Assembly: GCA_002391235.1 (NCBI GenBank)
Contig: DGRX01000026.1
Location: 1-64,000 of the forward strand
Reading direction: 5' to 3'
Origin: Treponema sp. UBA4377
GTDB taxonomy: Bacteria > Spirochaetota > Spirochaetia > Treponematales > Treponemataceae
DNA: 64,000 nt
Both the position numbers and the translations under genes were made by a program. Numbering within the stretch: position 1 is the stretch's first letter; each line of letters opens with the position of its first letter. Under the pieces are notes generated by a model, which was not told the DNA's origin, made no database searches, and saw nothing but the letters and a program-made list of their open reading frames with translations. Of this stretch, positions 1 through 7,347 are shown piece after piece.

Positions 1-263
1 ATTGAACCCTGCCAAAATTATTGATTATTGAAAATTGATAGGATTTCGTATGTTTCGGACTTAGTCCGACTTCCGCTCCTTACCGTTTTCTTCCCTTCCC
101 TGCTGTTTCCAAAGAACTCCGCCCTTGTTCAGAGCGGTAAAAGAGAATCTAGCGCTTTTTCAAAAAACTGTCAAGAGAATCGTGCGATTTTTTTTGAATT
201 TTTTTCAATTTTTTTTCGCACATTTTTTAGGGCGGAGAAGCGCGCCGCCAGAGAAAAGACAAT
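1..263. other. Intergenic region, no supported gene
   Basis: I see no convincing gene here. The stretch is low-complexity and T-rich. Around 183-228 the sequence GTGCGA followed by three T-runs ends in TCGCAC, which could form a long hairpin or act as a plus-strand terminator for a gene left of the window. A short inverted repeat (CGGAC-TTA-GTCCG) lies near 56-68. A 97-codon open frame at 28-321 is mostly Phe, Arg and Lys from T/A runs and looks spurious. Confidence 0.5.
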
Positions 264-290
264 AAAAAAACGCCGCGAAAAAGCGGCGTT
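264..290 (-). terminator. Intrinsic terminator of the STAS gene
   Basis: An 8-bp perfect stem (AACGCCGC / GCGGCGTT, 269-276 with 283-290) and a 6-nt loop is followed on the minus strand by a run of T residues (A-run 264-270 on the plus strand). It lies just past the stop codon of the STAS/zinc-ribbon gene. Confidence 0.85.
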
Positions 291-317
291 CGTTTTGAGG
301 TTGGGATGCGTTCGGCC

Positions 318-869
318 TTAACCTAAGAAGACCTGGCCCTGGCCGTCGATGGCCAAAATAGACTTGCATTCCGAGCAGCGGAAACGGCCGGCGCGGGTGG
401 CCTTGAGCTTTCTTTGGCAAACAGGGCAAGCGAACACTTTGGGGAAAAGCGAGTTTGTCTGCGTAGATCCGCTCTTGAAAAACGAAACGGCTTCTTCCGT
501 AGAATTCTTGATGTTGAAAAACTGCGAGAATCCAAGCAACTGGAACACTTCAAAAACCTTGGGCTGGATTTCCAAAAGGACGATGTCGCCGCCCTTGGGC
601 TTTACCAATTTTAGGAAAGCTGTGAATGAACCGATGCCTGTAGAAGAAACATAGTTGAGCGCGGAGCAATTGAAAATCAAGTTTACAAAACCAGCCTCTA
701 CAACCTTGTTGATTCGCTTTTGGAAAAAGCTTGAATTGTAGGTGTCTACATAACCGTTCAATATAATTGAGACGCAATTTGGAACGTCTTCAATTTTAGA
801 CAAAGAGATTTTTAAGCTGTCGTCCTTTTCATCATTAAAACCGGGAACGAGAGTGTTATTGTTTACCAT
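318..869 (-). CDS. STAS-domain protein with C-terminal zinc ribbon
   Basis: A 183-aa protein. Residues about 18-125 form a STAS (anti-sigma-factor antagonist) domain: the VSSTGIG segment near residues 74-80 matches the phosphorylation loop of the SpoIIAA family, with Ser76/Thr77 at the usual phospho-acceptor site. The C-terminus adds a zinc ribbon with two CxxC pairs near residues 148-151 and 165-168. STAS proteins of this kind usually act in partner switching with an anti-sigma kinase; no kinase or sigma factor is nearby, so partner and output are unknown. I chose the ATG at 869 because AGGGAG lies about 6 nt upstream; a longer frame from 905 lacks a ribosome binding site. The gene is divergent from the trmJ-type gene and ends at a good terminator. 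The zinc-ribbon addition is unusual for a simple antagonist. Confidence 0.8.
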   Translation of the reverse strand: MVNNNTLVPGFNDEKDDSLKISLSKIEDVPNCVSIILNGYVDTYNSSFFQKRINKVVEAGFVNLIFNCSALNYVSSTGIGSFTAFLKLVKPKGGDIVLLEIQPKVFEVFQLLGFSQFFNIKNSTEEAVSFFKSGSTQTNSLFPKVFACPVCQRKLKATRAGRFRCSECKSILAIDGQGQVFLG

Positions 870-1000
870 ACGGTCTCCCTCAACTTTATTTGCTAATTTT
901 AGCAAAAAATTCCTAAAATGTCAAATTTTATTTCGGCATTTTCGGCTTTTTTTATTAGATTTTTCTAAATTTATAGAAAAAAAGGCTTTTCTTTTGTTTA

Positions 1001-1029
1001 TTGCATTATTTTTCCATTTTTTTTATAAT
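1001..1029 (+). promoter_or_regulatory. Promoter of trmJ, start nearly leaderless
   Basis: TTGCAT at 1001-1006 and TATAAT at 1024-1029 are separated by exactly 17 nt. The ATG at 1036 lies 6 nt behind the -10 box, about where transcription should begin, and no Shine-Dalgarno sequence is present. The arrangement is nearly identical to that of the MinD-like gene at 6148. Confidence 0.7.
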
Positions 1030-1035
1030 GAAAGC

Positions 1036-1755
1036 ATGGATTTGAATCAAGTCTGCATTGTGCTTTGCAGGCCCGAGGAAAGCAGGAACGTGGGAGCGGC
1101 TTGCAGGGCGATGGCAAACAACGGCATTTCTCGCTTAAGAATCGTCGGAAAAAAAGAAAATTTTGACGACGAAAGGGTGCGGATTTTGGCGATACACGCG
1201 GCCAACATTTGGGAAAAGGCTGAATTCTTTGACTCAATCCAAGAGGCCACGGCGGACTGCATTATCAGCGCCGGAACCACCAGGCGGAGGGGCAAAAAGC
1301 GCAAGGGCAAGCTTTTTTTGCCGGAGGAATTTTGCTCCTTCGTAAAGGAATCCGACGGAAAAATCGCCGTGGTTTTTGGCAACGAGCGCACCGGATTAAC
1401 CGACGAAGAAGTCGAGTCCTGTTCCGTTGGAATCACGATTCCGTCCGACCCCAACTTTATGTCGCTCAACCTGTCGCATGCCGTGCAAATAATTTGCTAC
1501 CATTTTTTTAGGGCACAAGATCCAAACCTCAAGGGCTACTCAAAAATCGACCTTTGCCGCTTGGACAAAACCGTAAAATGCATCGCCGACAACTTGCAAA
1601 AAATCGGCTTTTTTAAAATCGCCGGCAGGCCCGACATGGAAAACTTTTGGCGGGGCATTTTGGCGCGGGCCAGCCTTTCGGAAAGCGAAGCCAAATACAT
1701 TGAAAAAACTTTCACAAAAACCGCCGGCCTTGCGTCAAGAAACCGCTCCGACTAA
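1036..1755 (+). CDS. trmJ: TrmJ/SpoU-family RNA 2'-O-methyltransferase
   Basis: A 239-aa SPOUT methyltransferase. The three SpoU motifs are visible: NVGAACRAMANNG near residues 15-27 (motif 1), VVFGNERTGLTDEE (motif 2) and MSLNLSHAVQI (motif 3, S-adenosylmethionine knot). The motif pattern and C-terminal tail fit TrmHfam1/TrmJ, which methylates the ribose of position 32 in tRNAs. Upstream in-frame codons from 853 are rich in Phe/Lys and sit over the promoter, so the ATG at 1036 is the likely start. It has no ribosome binding site and lies directly behind a TATAAT box. The 3' end overlaps the end of the convergent AAA+ gene by 4 nt. Exact substrate is inferred; another SpoU target is possible. 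Confidence 0.78.
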   Translation: MDLNQVCIVLCRPEESRNVGAACRAMANNGISRLRIVGKKENFDDERVRILAIHAANIWEKAEFFDSIQEATADCIISAGTTRRRGKKRKGKLFLPEEFCSFVKESDGKIAVVFGNERTGLTDEEVESCSVGITIPSDPNFMSLNLSHAVQIICYHFFRAQDPNLKGYSKIDLCRLDKTVKCIADNLQKIGFFKIAGRPDMENFWRGILARASLSESEAKYIEKTFTKTAGLASRNRSD

Positions 1756-2930
1756 AAGCTTATCGCCTCGTGGTCGATCGTGCACGTGTCTCTGGAAAGA
1801 ATCGCCGCCCGCCTTAGACAAGACTTAAACTGGCGAAAGTTTCCAGGCCAATCGCAGGAGCTCATTTTTTGAATCGCCTCTTTTGTAATTAAAAAGCTTT
1901 TTCCAACCACCTTTTGTATTTCCTTAAGCTCGCTTTCGATTAAGAGCGGAAAATCTTCCATCCGTTCCCTCAAAGCGGGAACAGTAATCGGAAAATCAAC
2001 TATTCGCCAATACAAGTCTTCTCTAAAGCGTCTTTTGCGAACCAATGACTGCAAGTCCGCGTTGGTGGCAAAAATCAAGCGCACGTCGCTTTTTACTTCT
2101 TGGTCGGAACCGATTGGCCTAAAGATTCCAGTCTCAATCACGCGCAAAAGTTTCGCCTGGCATTCCAAAGACAGTTCGGCGATTTCGTCCATGAACAAAG
2201 TTCCTCCGTCCGCGCTCTTAAAAAGACCGCTTCTGTCGCGAGCGTCGGTATAAGCGCCGCGAACGTTTCCAAACAAAGCGCTTTCTATCAATTCGCTTTT
2301 TACGCTTGCCATATTCGCTATCACGAAAGGCTTGTCTTTTCTTAACGAAAGGTCGTGCGCGATTTTTGCCGCCATCGTTTTTCCAGTCCCGCTCTCTCCC
2401 AAAAATATCATGGGCATATTCGTGTCGGCCACCATAAGAATTTTCCTTCTTACCTCGTTTATCTTTTCGCTGGAACCTATCAAGCGGGCGAGTTGAGGAA
2501 TGTCGTCAAAATCCGGAGTTGGACCGGACAAACTGACAGGCGCGGAGCATAGCGCGGCGGAAGAAGCCATACGCTCCCCAAGCGCAGTGTAAAAGTCTTT
2601 CTTTGTGAAGGGATAGAAAATCGTTTTTACGGCCTGAAACAATTGGTCGTTAAAATACTTTTCCTCGCCCACCGAAATCAAAACCAAAACATTATTTTTG
2701 AACAAGTCGCAAATTTTCTTCCAACAACCCCTCCTGTTTTCTTTTAGGGCTGTCTGAGCGTCTATTATCAAAAAGTCAAAGCATTCTTGATCGTACAAGA
2801 CTCCGTAAATTTGAGAGTCCAAGTACATTTGCATGTCCAACTCTTCTTCGAAGACAAAGCTAAAAAAAAGATGGACATCCGGGTTGCCCGAAATAACCGC
2901 GATTGAGGCTTTGTTGATTTTTGAAAACAT
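1752..2930 (-). CDS. Sigma-54-type AAA+ regulator, degenerate, no Fis HTH
   Basis: A 392-aa protein. Residues about 1-125 resemble a response-regulator receiver domain (DFLIIDAQ at the acidic-pocket strand) but the conserved Lys before PF is missing (IFYPF), so phosphorylation is doubtful. From about residue 145 follows a sigma-54 activator AAA+ domain: Walker A GESGTGKT near residue 180, Walker B GGTLFMDEIAEL and REDLYWR sensor/arginine region. The sigma-54 contact loop is GAYTDA rather than GAFTGA. The protein ends soon after the AAA+ lid; the usual Fis-type DNA-binding helix-turn-helix is absent. It may act from solution like other HTH-less activators, or no longer contact sigma-54. It starts 12 nt after the glycosyltransferase stop, so the two are probably co-transcribed. 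No clear ribosome binding site. Confidence 0.75.
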   Translation of the reverse strand: MFSKINKASIAVISGNPDVHLFFSFVFEEELDMQMYLDSQIYGVLYDQECFDFLIIDAQTALKENRRGCWKKICDLFKNNVLVLISVGEEKYFNDQLFQAVKTIFYPFTKKDFYTALGERMASSAALCSAPVSLSGPTPDFDDIPQLARLIGSSEKINEVRRKILMVADTNMPMIFLGESGTGKTMAAKIAHDLSLRKDKPFVIANMASVKSELIESALFGNVRGAYTDARDRSGLFKSADGGTLFMDEIAELSLECQAKLLRVIETGIFRPIGSDQEVKSDVRLIFATNADLQSLVRKRRFREDLYWRIVDFPITVPALRERMEDFPLLIESELKEIQKVVGKSFLITKEAIQKMSSCDWPGNFRQFKSCLRRAAILSRDTCTIDHEAISF

Positions 2931-2942
2931 AATTTAAATGAA

Positions 2943-3680
2943 TTACTTTTTAAAAATCCTGTACCAGACAAGCAATATTTTAAAGTATAAATACGGAAAA
3001 AGCAAGAAAATTTTTAACGGATTTCTAATTATTTCGCTCCAAATTTCACGGCCGGCGTTGAATGTTGATTCCTTGGCGCGGTGAACTTGGTCGCTGAAAA
3101 TTCCAATCGCGTCGCGGTAATAAATGAATACGCTTGACGAAAAACGGTTGCGGCGCGCGTAGGGCCAACAGTCTTTTTCCTTGATTCCCTCGCTGAGCAA
3201 AACCAATGACGGCGAGGCTTTGTAAATCGCTTGAATGATGTCGTCTTCCTGCGTCTTTGGATAATAGCCGACATAGCGGCCGACGATTCGCAAATTGGGA
3301 AATGTTTTCATTACGTTTCCAACCGCTTTTTGAAGGGACTTTTTCTTTCCTCCAAGCATGTAAAAGCTTCGGTAATGGGTGTCCAAAATCGTAAGGATGT
3401 CGATAAGAGCGGTAAAAGGATTGTAACGGTCGGGAACCTCGCGCTTTAAAAAGGCGGCGGCCTTAAGAACGCTCTTTGAAATCGGGAGGACCAAATCGGC
3501 GTTTTTAACGCATTCGGCAAAGGTATTTTTGCCGCGCGCCTTTAGCAAGCCCCAAATCGAAAGGAAAACGATTTGCTTAGTGCCTGGCTTTGCGAGCAAT
3601 TCCAAAATCTCGTTCTCTAAATTTTCGGGACGGCAAATGTCAACGCCGACTCCCGCAATGTCAATTCTTTCGATAGCCAT
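2943..3680 (-). CDS. Divergent WecG/TagA/CpsF-family (GT26) glycosyltransferase
   Basis: A 245-aa protein resembling the GT26 family that adds UDP-linked aminosugars to lipid carriers for surface polymers. Visible family features are the N-terminal strand-turn with an FLSIWGLLKARG segment, the FYMLGGKKKSLQKAVG loop and the FPNLRIVGRYVGYY strand typical of TagA/WecG. The usual acidic ADG-type motif reads NADLVLP, and the family GxPKQE motif reads EGIKEKDCW, so catalytic competence is uncertain. The C-terminus is basic and hydrophobic (LFPYLYFKILLVWY), suggesting membrane association. AGGAGG lies 8 nt before the ATG. It lies between rsmE (16 nt upstream) and the AAA+ gene. Confidence 0.65.
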   Translation of the reverse strand: MAIERIDIAGVGVDICRPENLENEILELLAKPGTKQIVFLSIWGLLKARGKNTFAECVKNADLVLPISKSVLKAAAFLKREVPDRYNPFTALIDILTILDTHYRSFYMLGGKKKSLQKAVGNVMKTFPNLRIVGRYVGYYPKTQEDDIIQAIYKASPSLVLLSEGIKEKDCWPYARRNRFSSSVFIYYRDAIGIFSDQVHRAKESTFNAGREIWSEIIRNPLKIFLLFPYLYFKILLVWYRIFKK

Positions 3681-3696
3681 TTTTAGTCCTCCTACC

Positions 3697-4500
3697 CTAG
3701 TTGTCCAAAGCGCTTTGAATCGCCGCCGCCGCGTAAAGCGACGCGGTTTCGCAGCGCAAAATATTCGTGTTAAAGTGAACCGCCTTAAAGCCGCGCGACA
3801 AAAGCATCTCGCATTCGCCGGGACTTATTCCGCCTTCCGAGCCGACAGCGTAAACGCAAGGCCTTGCGACGGCGGCATCTTGGGCTTGCGAGCGATTTTG
3901 TTCTTGGTCCAAAAGCGCGTCTTTAAAAGAAACCGTTCCATCCGTTCTTTCGTACAAGAAAAGCTTTAAAGAGTCCGGCACAATTCCATCAATCAAGTCG
4001 AGCGCGGCCTCCAGCTTTTGCGGCTGGAAAATTTTCGTCTCGACTTGCGAGCCGCTTTGCTGCCGCGCCTCGCGGATTATTTTTTCAAAGCGGTCGGGCT
4101 TTTGCAAAGCCTTTTCGCAGCCTGCTTGCGTGTATTCTCCGATGACTGGAACAATCGCAGAGACGCCGCATTCAGTCGCTTGGCGGACAATCAGTTCCAT
4201 TTTTTGCGGCTTTGGAATGAACTGCAAAAGAGCGAGGCGGGTCCGCGAGGCGGCGGAATCTTGGGCTTGTGAACTATGCTTGTCATTGCGAGGCGTTGCG
4301 CAAACCTGCAGCGCCATTTTTTTTGCGCCGTCGTCGATCTTGCAAACAGTCGCGTCCTGCGAAAAGCCGCCCGGAAGCGAAAGGCTCACCATGTCTCCGG
4401 CCGCCAAGCGCAAGACTTTTCTTAGGTAATGAAAATCCTTGCCTGTGATTTCCAAGAGGCCTTTAGAATTTGGAGAAGCGGCGGAAACGAACTGTCTCAT
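3697..4500 (-). CDS. rsmE: 16S rRNA m3U1498 methyltransferase RsmE
   Basis: A 267-aa SPOUT enzyme that methylates N3 of U1498 in 16S rRNA. It has the N-terminal PUA-like domain (DFHYLRKVLRL), the central MELIVRQATECGVSAI segment and the C-terminal knot AVGSEGG...LRCETASLYAA. The start ATG overlaps the TAA stop of ctp (TAATG), implying translational coupling. Two odd segments interrupt the fold at about residues 67-85 (PRNDKHSSQAQDSAASR) and 198-212 (RSQAQDAAVAR). Both encode SQAQD from the same DNA repeat found in der and the Rsm22-like gene, so they look like inserted repeat elements tolerated in surface loops. Confidence 0.92.
   Translation of the reverse strand: MRQFVSAASPNSKGLLEITGKDFHYLRKVLRLAAGDMVSLSLPGGFSQDATVCKIDDGAKKMALQVCATPRNDKHSSQAQDSAASRTRLALLQFIPKPQKMELIVRQATECGVSAIVPVIGEYTQAGCEKALQKPDRFEKIIREARQQSGSQVETKIFQPQKLEAALDLIDGIVPDSLKLFLYERTDGTVSFKDALLDQEQNRSQAQDAAVARPCVYAVGSEGGISPGECEMLLSRGFKAVHFNTNILRCETASLYAAAAIQSALDN
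3879..3890 (-). repeat. Copy of the GCAAGCCCAA repeat inside rsmE
   Basis: The minus strand carries CGCAAGCCCAAG followed by ATGCCGCC, read as Ser-Gln-Ala-Gln-Asp-Ala-Ala. The same 10-nt core occurs repeatedly at 51045-51464 and 54205-54238. Confidence 0.65.
4260..4300 (-). repeat. Repeat copy plus CATTGCGAGG-type element in rsmE
   Basis: A variant copy of the repeat core (ACAAGCCCAAG on the minus strand) is joined to a CTCGCAATGACAAG segment that encodes PRNDK. The latter resembles short interspersed elements seen inside genes of many bacteria (general knowledge). Together they add about 18 residues to RsmE. Confidence 0.5.
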
Positions 4501-6008
4501 TATTTTTTAGCTTCAGAATCGCCTTGTTCGGCCTTGGCTTCGGCCTCTTCCTGCAATTCCTTCAAAGTCTTTGTGCCCTTTACAAGCGACTTGAAATTTC
4601 CTTGGTCAAGAATGTTCATCGCTTCGACAAGCTGAACGTCAAAATCCAAGTCATAAAGACGCGGCTCTTTTGTTCTGCCAACCTCGATGCGAATCAAGCG
4701 GCGGAGCAAGCGCGAATCCAAGTCATAGTCCTTGCGCAACAATTCCGCGTAACTGGCGATGTCGCCCTCGGTCATTCCGGGATGGCTTTCGACATATTTT
4801 CTAATCGTCTCGTCTTCCGAAAGCTTTAAGAAAGCCTTTGTCTGCTCTTCCGTGTATTCCGGGCTAAGGCTGATTTCCTTGTCCGGCGGGATTCCGATTT
4901 TGTCGATGTTGGTGTCGCTTGGCGTGTAGTAGCGCGCCATTGTCACTTTGATTCCGTCGTTATGCTTTAGCGTCATCACTTGCTGAACGCTGCCCTTGCC
5001 GTAGCTGCGCTCGCCGACCAAGTAGGCCAAGTGGTTGTCCTTTAAGGCGCCGCTCAAGATTTCCGACGCGGAGGCCGAGCCCTTGTTTATCAAAACGACA
5101 ATCGGCATGTCGCGGACAATCGTGTTGTCTTTGCTTGCGTTGATTGAACGCGACTCAAAAGACAAGCGGCTTTTTGTGCTGACAATCGGGCCTTCGTCAA
5201 TGAAAAAGTCGCCGATTTTAGCGGCGGAATCCAATAGTCCGCCGGGATTGTTTCGCAAGTCTATGATTAATCCTGAGCATTTTTTTTCTTTAAATGATTC
5301 AATCGCCTCATAGACGCGGGGAACAGTGTCAGGAGTGAACTGGATGAGTTTCATGTAGCCGTAAAGATTTTCCTTGCTTTGAATCGTTCCAAATTCAACA
5401 GTCGGAACTTCTATCAAATCGCGAATCAAAGTTCTTTTAAAAGTGACGCTTTTTCCGCGGAGAACGGTGACTTCAACGCCCTCGCCTTTGGGGCCGCGCA
5501 ATTTTGAAAGAACGGTTTCCATAGACATCTCGGGAGTAGGCTCGCCGTTTATTTCTATCAATTTGTCGCCGGCTTGGATTCCGGCCTTGTAGCCAGGCGT
5601 TCCTTCTATCGGAGAAATGACGTCAACGTAAGCCGGGTTGTCGGCGCTTGATTCGTTCCTCTTGGAAATCGAAAGGCCGACTCCGTAAAAGGCGCCCTCG
5701 GTTGTGTCGTTCAAGGAGCGCATGTCCTTTGCGTCAAGGTAAACGGTGTAAGGGTCGTTTAGGGACTTCATCATTCCGTCAAGCGCGCCCTTGTACAAAA
5801 CTTCGGGGTCAACCTCCTCCACAAAACGGCTTTGCAATGTGTAAAAAATCTGCGCGATGGTCCGGATGTATTCGCTTGAGTCAACCGGCTCGCCCTTTTT
5901 TTGGCCGCTTTCGGCAAAACACTTTGAAACAAAAAAGCCCGAAACAAAAAAGCACAGCGCGAAAGCCGCCGCGCGAAAAAACTTAACCTTAGTTGAATGA
6001 GAATTCAT
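4500..6008 (-). CDS. ctp: C-terminal processing protease (S41 family)
   Basis: A 502-aa exported serine protease of the CtpA/Prc family, which trims the C-termini of periplasmic or envelope proteins. Residues about 7-30 form a signal peptide or membrane anchor. A PDZ domain (GVGLSISKRN, AGIQAGDKLIEINGE) occupies about residues 105-195. The S41 domain carries LRNNPGGLL, the nucleophile region GSASASEILSGAL near residue 315 and the catalytic Lys in RSYGKGSVQQ about 25 residues later. A C-terminal acidic/alanine tail follows. There is no Shine-Dalgarno sequence: TACAAT at 6017-6022 lies 8 nt before the ATG, so the transcript is probably leaderless. It is the first gene of an operon with rsmE. 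Confidence 0.93.
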   Translation of the reverse strand: MNSHSTKVKFFRAAAFALCFFVSGFFVSKCFAESGQKKGEPVDSSEYIRTIAQIFYTLQSRFVEEVDPEVLYKGALDGMMKSLNDPYTVYLDAKDMRSLNDTTEGAFYGVGLSISKRNESSADNPAYVDVISPIEGTPGYKAGIQAGDKLIEINGEPTPEMSMETVLSKLRGPKGEGVEVTVLRGKSVTFKRTLIRDLIEVPTVEFGTIQSKENLYGYMKLIQFTPDTVPRVYEAIESFKEKKCSGLIIDLRNNPGGLLDSAAKIGDFFIDEGPIVSTKSRLSFESRSINASKDNTIVRDMPIVVLINKGSASASEILSGALKDNHLAYLVGERSYGKGSVQQVMTLKHNDGIKVTMARYYTPSDTNIDKIGIPPDKEISLSPEYTEEQTKAFLKLSEDETIRKYVESHPGMTEGDIASYAELLRKDYDLDSRLLRRLIRIEVGRTKEPRLYDLDFDVQLVEAMNILDQGNFKSLVKGTKTLKELQEEAEAKAEQGDSEAKK

Positions 6009-6147
6009 AATAGAATATTGTAGCGCATTTTAAGGAATTTTGCTATAGCAAAATCACGCGAATTGTGATATTGCCCGCGCGCCGAAAGGCGCGAACGTCA
6101 ATAATTTCCTCTATGCAAAAGCGCGCATAACGCGCTATAATGAAAGA
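6009..6147. promoter_or_regulatory. Divergent ctp / MinD-like promoter region with palindromes
   Basis: This 139-bp space serves two diverging genes. Minus -10: TACAAT at 6017-6022, preceded by GCGC. Plus -10: TATAAT at 6136-6141, also preceded by GCGC, with the MinD-like ATG 6 nt further. In between are the inverted repeats ATTTTGC-TATA-GCAAAAT (about 6038-6055) and CGCGCC-GAAA-GGCGCG (about 6077-6092). Good -35 boxes are not evident on either side. Confidence 0.55.
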
Positions 6148-7296
6148 ATGCAAATTATTCCTGTTGCCAGCGGAAAAGGCGGCGTCGGAAAAAGCCTTTT
6201 GTCCGCAAACCTTGCCATCGCTTTGGGCCAAGCCGGAAAGCGGGTTGTACTTGCCGACCTTGACTTGGGCGCTTCAAACCTTCACCTTGTTCTTGGACAG
6301 CCTTCGCCAAAACACGGCTTGGGAACTTGGCTTTTGGGGAACGGAAATTTCGCCGACATAATTCAGCCCACGGAATACGAAAACCTAAGCTTTATCGCGG
6401 GCGACTCGGAGATTCCGGGACTCACCGCGCTCAAGGCCCCGCAACGTTCCAAGATAATCAAAAATTTCAAGAACATCGACTGCGATTATTTAATCATAGA
6501 CTTGGGAGCGGGAACGCACCAAATAATTTTGGACTTGTTCCTGCTTTCGCCGCAGGGAATCGTCGTTTCCGCGCCGGCGGTGACGGCGACGCTCAACGCA
6601 TACCTGTTCCTTAAGAACGCGGTCTTCCGCTTGATGAACTCAACTTTCAAAACGTCGAGCGAGGCGGCCAAGTGGTTCCGCGAGTTAAAGAAAAGCTCAA
6701 GCGCGATGCAAAAGCTTTACATTCCGCAAATGATGCAAGAGCTTGTGAAAGTCGATCCAAAAAATTCCGAAGCGGTGATGCGAAACCTTAAGATTTTCCG
6801 CCCCCGCCTTGTGATGAACATGATCGACGACCCCAAGGACGCGGACAAGGCGCTTCGCATCCGCCGCTCCTGCAAGGAATATTTGGGAATAGACTTGGAG
6901 CACATGGGCGTCCTTTACCGCGACTCGCTGGAAGACAAGGCGCTCGCCTCGCGGCTTCCGATCGTCATTTACAAGCCGCAAAACATTTTGTCGCAAGCCA
7001 TCTATCGCATCGCCGAAAAAATCCTTTCCAGCGAAACCTTGCGTTTTGGCGACGAATTTGAGCCGCCCGCCGACAACGTCAACAATTCCTTTGACGTGGC
7101 CACCGAGGAAGCGGAAGAGGACTACGAGGCAAAGATGGCTGGCCTTCGCGACTTGCTTGGAAGCGGAGCGCTTACCGAAGGCGAGTTGGTCGAGACAATA
7201 AAGACCCTTTCTTACGAGCTTACGCAAGTCCGAAAAGAAAACACTCTGCTAAAATCAAAGCTGGTCAAAGCGGCCGCCCAAGGGTTTAAGCTATAA
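6148..7296 (+). CDS. MinD/FlhG-like P-loop ATPase
   Basis: A 382-aa protein of the SIMIBI/ParA-MinD class. The deviant Walker A GKGGVGKS is at residues 9-16, followed by a switch region VVLADLDLGASNLHLVLG and the DYLIIDLGAG Walker B segment. Such ATPases position cell-division sites, flagella or other machinery. A central insertion (about residues 165-205) and a long, charged, probably coiled-coil C-terminus (about 330-380) distinguish it from canonical MinD. No MinC, MinE or FlhF gene is adjacent, so its target is unknown. The ATG follows TATAAT by 6 nt and lacks a ribosome binding site, implying a leaderless mRNA. lgt follows after 51 nt. Confidence 0.85.
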   Translation: MQIIPVASGKGGVGKSLLSANLAIALGQAGKRVVLADLDLGASNLHLVLGQPSPKHGLGTWLLGNGNFADIIQPTEYENLSFIAGDSEIPGLTALKAPQRSKIIKNFKNIDCDYLIIDLGAGTHQIILDLFLLSPQGIVVSAPAVTATLNAYLFLKNAVFRLMNSTFKTSSEAAKWFRELKKSSSAMQKLYIPQMMQELVKVDPKNSEAVMRNLKIFRPRLVMNMIDDPKDADKALRIRRSCKEYLGIDLEHMGVLYRDSLEDKALASRLPIVIYKPQNILSQAIYRIAEKILSSETLRFGDEFEPPADNVNNSFDVATEEAEEDYEAKMAGLRDLLGSGALTEGELVETIKTLSYELTQVRKENTLLKSKLVKAAAQGFKL

Positions 7297-7347
7297 AAGG
7301 AACGGCCGCAAGACTAAAATCGCGCCGCCGAATTGAAGGAGATAAAA

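Noticed and set aside
28..321. 97-codon open frame on the plus strand
   Set aside because: Composition follows A/T runs, no ribosome site, and it covers the terminator of the STAS gene.
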